The notes beneath the pieces were generated by a model. It made no database searches and was not told the DNA's origin. It saw only the letters and a list, made by a program, of their open reading frames with translations. A stretch of 24,790 nt of DNA from contig DAGF01000116.1 in NCBI GenBank assembly GCA_002495645.1, positions 1-24,790 on the forward strand. The letters are read 5' to 3'. The stretch comes from Euryarchaeota archaeon UBA549. GTDB lineage: Archaea > Thermoplasmatota > Poseidoniia > Poseidoniales > Poseidoniaceae. The translations under genes were made by a program, and so were the position numbers. Each line of letters begins with the position of its first letter. Position 1 is the first letter of the stretch. Positions 15,850 to 21,318 of the stretch are shown here, one piece after another.

Positions 15850-17460
15850 ATGGACAGGTTGCCGACCAGAGTCAATCGTGCCGACCCCGACTTTGCCGCG
15901 CGAAAAGCCCACAACCTCTCACTCGTGGATGAATTGCGTGCTCGGCTGGACACTGCGTCGCAGGGTGGTGGCGGCAAGTACGTTGAACGGCATCGCTCCC
16001 GAGGCAAGCACCTCGCCAGAGAACGCATCGAGCGCATCGTTGACCCGGGAACGGCTTTTCTCGAGCTCTCGCCCTTGGCTGCCCACGAACTCTACGATGG
16101 ACGAGCCCACTCTGCAGGCATCGTCACCGGCATTGGCATGGTCCACGGCCGAGAGTGCCTCTTCGTCGCCAACGACGCCACCGTGAAAGGCGGATCCTAC
16201 TATCCGATGACGGTGAAAAAACACATTAGAGCCCAAACGGTCGCTCACGAGAACCATCTCCCCTGCATCTACCTCGTTGACTCCGGCGGGGCCTTCTTGC
16301 CCATGCAAGACGAGGTGTTTCCAGACATCGGCCACTTTGGACGGATCTTCAGAAACCAAGCTCGCATGTCGGGTGATGGCATCCCACAAGTCGCCGCCGT
16401 GCTGGGCTCCTGCACCGCAGGGGGCGCCTATGTTCCCGCTATGTCCGACGAATCCATCATCGTCAAGGGTAACGGTACGATTTTCCTGGCTGGACCTCCG
16501 CTGGTGAAAGCCGCCACCGGAGAAGAGGTGACCGCCGAGGAATTGGGCGGCGCTGACGTTCACACGGCCCAATCGGGTGTGGCTGACCATTTTGCTGAGG
16601 ACGAGAACGAAGCCCTGCGCATGGTACGCAACGTGATTGAGAACCTGGGTCCGGTTGAGAAAGCGCCGGCTGCCCTCCAAGAACCCGAAGATCCGGCACA
16701 CGATGTCGAGGACTTGATGGGGCTGATTCCCGAAGACAACCGAACACCCATCGATGTCCGTGAATTGATCGCACGCATCGTTGACGGTTCTCGATTCCAC
16801 GAATTCAAATCCCGCTACGGCACCACGCTCGTGTGTGGATTTGCCAACATCCACGGCCACAAGGTGGGCATCGTGGCCAACAACGGCATCTTGTTCTCAG
16901 AATCCAGTCAGAAGGGCGCCCACTTCGTGGAACTCTGCGGGCAACGAGGGATTCCTCTCGTCTTCTTGCAAAACATCACGGGGTTCATGGTCGGCAAGGC
17001 CTACGAAGCCGGTGGAATCGCCAAAGACGGTGCCAAATTGGTCACCGCCGTGTCGTGCGTGAACGTTCCGAAGTTCACGGTCATCGTCGGCGGTTCGCAC
17101 GGTGCAGGCAATTACGGCATGTGCGGTCGTGCTTACGACCCGAGGTTCCTCTTCATGTGGCCCAACAGTCGAATTTCAGTCATGGGCGGGCCACAAGCGG
17201 CTGATGTGTTGACGACTGTCAAGCAGGACCAGCGAGCACGTGAGGGCACTCCTCCCATGGAAGGGCAAGAACTCGAAAACTTCCGACGGCCGATTCTTGA
17301 GAAATACGAGACCGAGGGCAGCCCGTACTATTCCACGGCCCGCCTTTGGGATGATGGCATCATCGACCCGAGGGACACGCGAGACGTGTTGGGCCTCTGT
17401 CTGGCCGCCGCTCGCAACGCCCCGCTACCCGATGACCGGTACGGCATCTTTAGAATGTGA
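15850..17460 (+). CDS. liuB: 3-Methylcrotonyl-CoA carboxylase, beta (carboxyltransferase) subunit
   Basis: This 536-residue carboxyltransferase moves CO2 from carboxybiotin to 3-methylcrotonyl-CoA in leucine and isovalerate breakdown. It follows the MCC beta subunit almost end to end: RHRSRGKHLARERI near residue 50, ANDATVKGGSYYPMTVKKH near 115, and CIYLVDSGGAFLP. The acyl-CoA oxyanion site GSCTAGGAYVPAMSDE is near 188, and VKAATGEEV follows. The second-domain site GGSHGAGNYGMCGRAY is near 414, with the terminal GIFRM that human and bacterial MCC beta also share. Propionyl-CoA or acetyl-CoA carboxylase beta subunits lack these strings, so methylcrotonyl-CoA is the likely substrate; geranyl-CoA carboxylase is the main alternative. 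It is the first gene of a four-gene operon with the hydratase and the two halves of the alpha subunit. GAGGG precedes the ATG. Confidence 0.92.
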   Translation: MDRLPTRVNRADPDFAARKAHNLSLVDELRARLDTASQGGGGKYVERHRSRGKHLARERIERIVDPGTAFLELSPLAAHELYDGRAHSAGIVTGIGMVHGRECLFVANDATVKGGSYYPMTVKKHIRAQTVAHENHLPCIYLVDSGGAFLPMQDEVFPDIGHFGRIFRNQARMSGDGIPQVAAVLGSCTAGGAYVPAMSDESIIVKGNGTIFLAGPPLVKAATGEEVTAEELGGADVHTAQSGVADHFAEDENEALRMVRNVIENLGPVEKAPAALQEPEDPAHDVEDLMGLIPEDNRTPIDVRELIARIVDGSRFHEFKSRYGTTLVCGFANIHGHKVGIVANNGILFSESSQKGAHFVELCGQRGIPLVFLQNITGFMVGKAYEAGGIAKDGAKLVTAVSCVNVPKFTVIVGGSHGAGNYGMCGRAYDPRFLFMWPNSRISVMGGPQAADVLTTVKQDQRAREGTPPMEGQELENFRRPILEKYETEGSPYYSTARLWDDGIIDPRDTRDVLGLCLAAARNAPLPDDRYGIFRM

Positions 17461-17499
17461 TTTTTGAATTGAATATTTAAATTTGCAATTGGAGAATTC
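17461..17499. repeat. CAATTG-family bipartite AT-rich element (liuB-liuC gap)
   Basis: The 42-bp gap between the carboxylase and hydratase genes is almost wholly this element. GAATTG at 17466 and CAATTG at 17486-17491 are 20 bp apart with AATATTTAAATTTG between, and GAATTC follows at 17494. Its end also supplies the ribosome site (GGAG at 17491-17494) for the next gene. It is one of only two clearly intergenic copies. Confidence 0.5.
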
Positions 17500-17502
17500 A
17501 AC

Positions 17503-18366
17503 ATGATAGCAATGGACGCACCCCCGGCCACCTCCATGGTTTCCTTGACCATTGACGGTGCACAAGCCAACCTGACCCTGACCCGCCCTGACAAGTTCAA
17601 CGCCATGAACGTGGACATGATTCAGGAACTCATCTTGCTGCTTGAGTGGACCGCTGAGCGAAGCGCAGGGCGTCTCGATGCCCTCCACGATGAGGCGGGA
17701 CAGCCCTACCTGCGAACGCTGGTGCTCAGGGGCGAAGGGAAGCACTTCTGCGCTGGAGCCGATATCAACATGATGCGGGACGCTGGAGCCAACACGCCAG
17801 AGGAAAACCGCGCCGACTCAAAGCGACTTGACCGCCTGTTCAACGGCTTGTGGTCCCACCCATGTTTCACCATCGGTGCCGTTCAAGGCGTTGCGCTCGG
17901 CGGCGGTGCCGGCCTCATCGCCTGCTGCGATTATGTGGTGGCGACCTCCAACATCCGCATCGCCTTGTCCGAAGGCAAACTCGGCATCCTCCCGGCCGTC
18001 ATCGGCCCTTACGTCTATCGACGCTTGGGCTCAGCCACCTTCCGACGCCTCTCCATGCAGGCCAGCCGAATCAAAGGCGAAGAGGCTCTTCGCATCGGGT
18101 TCATCGAAGCCTTGGTGGACAGCGAAGAAGACGTGAACGCCGCGGTGGACGGCATGGTCGCTGAGGTCATGACCACCGGGCCATCAGCCGTGACGCTCTC
18201 CAAGGAGCTCACGCTCGGGTTTGACCGATGGGGCGACTCTGACGAGGCTCTTCGCGAGTGGACATTGGATTTCACCAGCCGTATGCGGGGCTCAAAGGAA
18301 GGACAGGAAGGGTTGTCCTCGTTCCTCGAAAAGCGCCCGGCCAACTGGAAACCTCAGGAAGAATAG
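17503..18366 (+). CDS. liuC: Enoyl-CoA hydratase family protein, probable methylglutaconyl-CoA hydratase
   Basis: This 287-residue crotonase-fold enzyme probably hydrates 3-methylglutaconyl-CoA, the product of the carboxylase encoded next to it, to HMG-CoA. The CoA-binding/oxyanion segments are GKHFCAGADINMM (about 82-94) and GVALGGGAGLIACCDYVV (about 129-146). LSEGKLGILPAVIGPYV carries the one recognisable catalytic glutamate. The first crotonase glutamate position is Gly (GGGAGL), as I recall for bacterial LiuC proteins. A roughly 20-residue segment near 45-65 (TAERSAGRLDALHDEAGQ) is longer than in typical crotonases. It lies between liuB and the biotin carboxylase, with only 6 bp to the latter. 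The hydratase fold is certain; the substrate is inferred from context and the PAVIGPYV string. Confidence 0.85.
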   Translation: MIAMDAPPATSMVSLTIDGAQANLTLTRPDKFNAMNVDMIQELILLLEWTAERSAGRLDALHDEAGQPYLRTLVLRGEGKHFCAGADINMMRDAGANTPEENRADSKRLDRLFNGLWSHPCFTIGAVQGVALGGGAGLIACCDYVVATSNIRIALSEGKLGILPAVIGPYVYRRLGSATFRRLSMQASRIKGEEALRIGFIEALVDSEEDVNAAVDGMVAEVMTTGPSAVTLSKELTLGFDRWGDSDEALREWTLDFTSRMRGSKEGQEGLSSFLEKRPANWKPQEE

Positions 18367-18372
18367 GGAGGG

Positions 18373-19881
18373 ATGGGTATCAAGGTCCTGGTCGCAAACC
18401 GTGGGGAAATCGCGTGCCGAATCCTCCGCGCTTGCAACGAAGCGGGCCATTCAACCGTGGCCGTTTGCGCCCCCAACGACGCTGGAACGCTCTTCACCGA
18501 GATGGCGGACGAAGTTGTGCTTCTGGAAGGCGAGACCATCGGTGAGACCTACCTCAATCAAGACCAAATCATCCAAGCCGCTTCATCCACCGGTGCGACG
18601 GCCATCCACCCGGGCTTCGGCTTTCTCTCTGAACGAGCGGACTTTGCTCGAGCGGTCAAGTCAGCCGGTCTCGTTTGGATCGGGCCTTCTGCTGAAGCCA
18701 TCGAAAAGATGGGCGACAAAATGACCGCTCGCCAAACGATGCGGGCCGCCGGTGTGCCCGTCATTCCCGGCGAAGAGGTCGAAGAGGACGACGAAACAGC
18801 GGCCCTTGAAGCCCTTCGGGAAGCGTCGACGCGAGTTGGCTACCCCCTGCTGCTCAAAGCATCGAGCGGTGGCGGCGGTAAAGGCATGCGGGCCGTTCAC
18901 GACCCCTCGGATTTTGACCAAGCCGCGACCGGCGCCCGACGTGAAGCCGTGGCGGCCTTTGGCGACGGTCGCATCTACATTGAACGTCTTCTCTCGGGCT
19001 CAAAGCACATCGAAATCCAAGTTCTTGCCGATACGCACGGCCGTACAATTCACCTCGGTGAGCGAGAATGCAGCGTCCAGCGACGGCATCAGAAGGTGTT
19101 TGAGGAAGCACCCGGCCCGACGATGGAACCTGGTCTTCGAGAAGCGATGGGGCAAGCCGCTGTTGCTGCGGCTGAAGCCGTCGATTATGTTGGTGCGGGC
19201 ACGGTGGAATTTCTGCTGGCACCAACCGGTGAATTCTTTTTCCTCGAGATGAACACCCGAATCCAAGTTGAACACCCCGTCACTGAACTGGTCACCGGCG
19301 TTGACATCGTCCGTGAACAACTTCGCATCGCGAACGGTGAGCCAATGTCGTGCGGGCCGCTGATGATTCGAGGCCACGCCATCGAAGTGCGCCTCTACGC
19401 AGAGGATGCCGCCAACGGTTTCCTGCCCTCAATTGGCCCGCTCTCCATGTTCAGGCCACCTGAAGGACCTGGCATCCGTTTGGACACGGGTGTTCGCGAG
19501 GGCGATGAGGTGACGCCGAACTACGACCCCATGCTGGCGAAACTCATCGTTTGGGCGCCGTCAAGAGACGAAGCACTGCAGAAGATGCGGCGAGCCTTGG
19601 ATGAATTTGTGGTCTTGGGAACCACGACCAACATCGAATTCCTTCGCGACCTTTGTGATGCTGGCCCCGTTGTTGACGGGTCAACCACCACCACCACCAT
19701 CGACGACCTCTGGCCCAATGGATGGAATCCTCCAGCGGCACCGATGCTGGAAGAGGCCTCCCTGCTGGCAGCGGCCAGTGCAGAGACACTTGGTCTGCAT
19801 CGCCGAACCACCGCCGGCTCGTCCGAGGGTAGCACTGGACCGGCCAGTCCCTTCACCACCATTCAGAGGAGGTTCCCCTGA
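18373..19881 (+). CDS. Biotin carboxylase subunit of acyl-CoA (methylcrotonyl-CoA) carboxylase
   Basis: This 502-residue biotin carboxylase makes carboxybiotin from bicarbonate and ATP. It contains VLVANRGEIACRI at the N-terminus, HPGFGFLSERADFA near residue 79, the ATP-grasp glycine loop KASSGGGGKGMRAVH near 162, and LGERECSVQRRHQK. The metal and catalytic stretch EMNTRIQVEHPVTE is near 290, and EVRLYAED follows. The carboxylase C-domain ends near residue 450. It is followed by about 50 poorly conserved residues and then stops, before the BT and biotinyl domains that are fused in usual MCC alpha subunits (about 660-700 residues). Those domains are the next gene, whose ATG overlaps this stop (TGATG at 19879-19883). 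The ATG at 18373 has GGGAGGG directly upstream. It may also serve other carboxyltransferases in the cell. Confidence 0.93.
   Translation: MGIKVLVANRGEIACRILRACNEAGHSTVAVCAPNDAGTLFTEMADEVVLLEGETIGETYLNQDQIIQAASSTGATAIHPGFGFLSERADFARAVKSAGLVWIGPSAEAIEKMGDKMTARQTMRAAGVPVIPGEEVEEDDETAALEALREASTRVGYPLLLKASSGGGGKGMRAVHDPSDFDQAATGARREAVAAFGDGRIYIERLLSGSKHIEIQVLADTHGRTIHLGERECSVQRRHQKVFEEAPGPTMEPGLREAMGQAAVAAAEAVDYVGAGTVEFLLAPTGEFFFLEMNTRIQVEHPVTELVTGVDIVREQLRIANGEPMSCGPLMIRGHAIEVRLYAEDAANGFLPSIGPLSMFRPPEGPGIRLDTGVREGDEVTPNYDPMLAKLIVWAPSRDEALQKMRRALDEFVVLGTTTNIEFLRDLCDAGPVVDGSTTTTTIDDLWPNGWNPPAAPMLEEASLLAAASAETLGLHRRTTAGSSEGSTGPASPFTTIQRRFP
19867..19873 (+). promoter_or_regulatory. Strong ribosome binding site for the biotin carrier gene
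   Basis: AGGAGGT lies inside the last codons of the biotin carboxylase gene, 7 nt before the overlapping ATG at 19881. It confirms that the carrier is made as a separate protein rather than through a frameshift from an interrupted fusion. Confidence 0.7.
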
Positions 19882-20339
19882 TGCAGCACACCTTCGCGTC
19901 CAAGGATGGGCCCTTGGAAGTGACCTTGTCACGTGTCGGCGAGGCGTTTGTGTTGGAAGGTCATGAGTTGACGCTCCACAACAGAGGCCGATTGCACATT
20001 CGTTTGCGAGATGGACGCCAATGCTTAGTACACGCCGCAAAGGTGGGCGATGTTTGGTGGATTCATCTGGACGGGCGCACCTACCGCTGGGAACGTATCG
20101 AACCTGGGTCCTCAAATGCTGAGGATGAAGGTGGCTTGGTGGCGCCCATGCCCGGCAAGGTACTGGACGTCCTCGTGAGCGAGGGCGACACGGTGGAAGC
20201 CGGTACGCCGCTGATGGTCCTTGAAGCGATGAAAATGGAGCATCGCATCGTCGCATCCACTGATGGCACGGTCACGTCCATCCATTTCGCAGCAGGCGAT
20301 CAGGTCGCCCAAGGTGCTGTCCTCTTGGAACTTGAATGA
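19881..20339 (+). CDS. Biotin carboxyl carrier protein with BT-like domain
   Basis: This 152-residue protein carries biotin between the carboxylase and carboxyltransferase. The C-terminal biotinyl domain has VAPMPGKVLDVLVSEGDTV and the EAMKME motif. K118 is the biotinylation site, 34 residues from the end as in the family. The first 75 residues (HTFASKDGPLEVTLSRVGEAF...WWIHLDGRTYRWER) look like the beta-barrel 'BT' domain that in MCC and PCC alpha subunits joins the carboxylase to the beta subunit. This protein and the preceding one together equal one MCC alpha subunit cut between the carboxylase and BT domains. It ends the operon, only 3 bp from the convergent cyclotransferase-like gene. Confidence 0.92.
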   Translation: MQHTFASKDGPLEVTLSRVGEAFVLEGHELTLHNRGRLHIRLRDGRQCLVHAAKVGDVWWIHLDGRTYRWERIEPGSSNAEDEGGLVAPMPGKVLDVLVSEGDTVEAGTPLMVLEAMKMEHRIVASTDGTVTSIHFAAGDQVAQGAVLLELE

Positions 20340-20342
20340 AGT

Positions 20343-21209
20343 TTAGGCGACCCAGCGGCCATCCTCGATTCGTTTCGCATTGGGCGGGAGTTGATTGATG
20401 ACGTAGGTCCACGCCCACACCACTCCACCATCAACCTGAACTGGAACGGGAAGACGAAGGTAAAGACCGGCGAGAGGGTCCTCATCATCACAGCCTTCGA
20501 TGTGGTCCAACGCCGCCAGTGCATTGGCCATGTCGTCGCAACGGTGCAGTTCACCGTGGACCATCCCGTCTTTGTCAAGACGCATACCCGGATAAGCGCC
20601 GAGGTGGTACAACGCCCCTGTAACCGTTCCTCGTTGCGCACCTGATGACCATGGACGCAGTTGCGGCCATCGCTGCTCGCCCTCCATCAGGGTGCCGTAA
20701 ACGAACACGTGGTCAAGTGTTGATTTTGCTTCAAATTTTTCAATTGCGAATTTCAAATGTTCTATTGGTAAATTGTATTCCACAAGGCCTTGGCGAACGA
20801 TGGCTTCGTACGCTGCTGTTGGAGGGACAAGATGCGGCTGTTTCTTCTTCGCCACGACAACATAGGTGATGGCTTCAACAACCGCACCGCTTGCCGTGAG
20901 CACGCGCACCGGGCATCGCTCGTAATAGCGGGGATGGCCCTCTTTCTCGTCAACCAAGTCCCAAGCCTCTTCGCTGAGCGAAAACAGCATTCCCGGCACG
21001 GCGGTGCCCGCTCCATCGGGAACGACGTCAGCCGCTCCACCTCCTCTTCCTGTTGAATGATAATGGAAACGCAAGGAGTATCCAGGCAACCAAGCAGCCT
21101 CGACGGGAACCAAGTCAGGTGCATCGTAGCCTTTCTTAGTGCACCATCCCACCCAATCGGCTCGGTCAAGGTTTGAACCGTAGCCAAAGTAGAGCGTTTC
21201 TGAGTTCAT
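20343..21209 (-). CDS. Tandem gamma-glutamylcyclotransferase-like (GGCT/AIG2) protein
   Basis: This 288-residue protein has two GGCT-like domains in tandem. The first starts with YFGYGSNLD (residues 7-15) and has VDEKEG, giving a candidate catalytic Glu at E90. The second starts with VFVYGTLMEGE (168-178) and has LDHIEG with E238. Both keep the YGS/YGT loop that binds the glutamyl substrate and the acidic residue that acts as general acid/base. Domain one resembles ChaC/GGCT proteins and domain two resembles the small YtfP/BtrG type. Family members cleave gamma-glutamyl amines or peptides to 5-oxoproline; the substrate here is unknown. An AT-rich CAATTG patch encodes the inter-domain helix (HLKFAIEKFEAKS). 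No clear ribosome site precedes the ATG at 21207-21209, so it may be leaderless. It stands alone between two operons. Confidence 0.82.
   Translation of the reverse strand: MNSETLYFGYGSNLDRADWVGWCTKKGYDAPDLVPVEAAWLPGYSLRFHYHSTGRGGGAADVVPDGAGTAVPGMLFSLSEEAWDLVDEKEGHPRYYERCPVRVLTASGAVVEAITYVVVAKKKQPHLVPPTAAYEAIVRQGLVEYNLPIEHLKFAIEKFEAKSTLDHVFVYGTLMEGEQRWPQLRPWSSGAQRGTVTGALYHLGAYPGMRLDKDGMVHGELHRCDDMANALAALDHIEGCDDEDPLAGLYLRLPVPVQVDGGVVWAWTYVINQLPPNAKRIEDGRWVA
20731..20775. repeat. CAATTG-family bipartite AT-rich element (GGCT-like gene)
   Basis: CAATTG at 20741-20746 is followed 21 bp later by CTATTG at 20762, one mismatch from the hexamer. GAATTT lies between and AAATTG follows at 20770. The patch encodes the linker helix between the two GGCT-like domains with A/T-rich codons. 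This is the weakest match among the coding copies because the second hexamer is imperfect. Confidence 0.4.
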
Positions 21210-21290
21210 GGACGATGATGTGGGTGAGGGTATTTCAAGGCGAGGGCACTTGAAAAATGGAGGGTAATCAAGAGGAAGGCAAACGGACGA

Positions 21291-21296
21291 TTATAA
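21291..21296 (+). promoter_or_regulatory. TATA box for the RND exporter (leaderless)
   Basis: TTATAA begins 28 nt before the ATG at 21319. The usual archaeal spacing of 25-30 nt from TATA to transcription start places the first transcribed base at or next to the A of the ATG. No Shine-Dalgarno sequence lies in the AAAGTGTGCGAAAAAT before the ATG. Both facts fit a leaderless mRNA. Confidence 0.5.
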
Positions 21297-21318
21297 CCCA
21301 AGAAAGTGTGCGAAAAAT

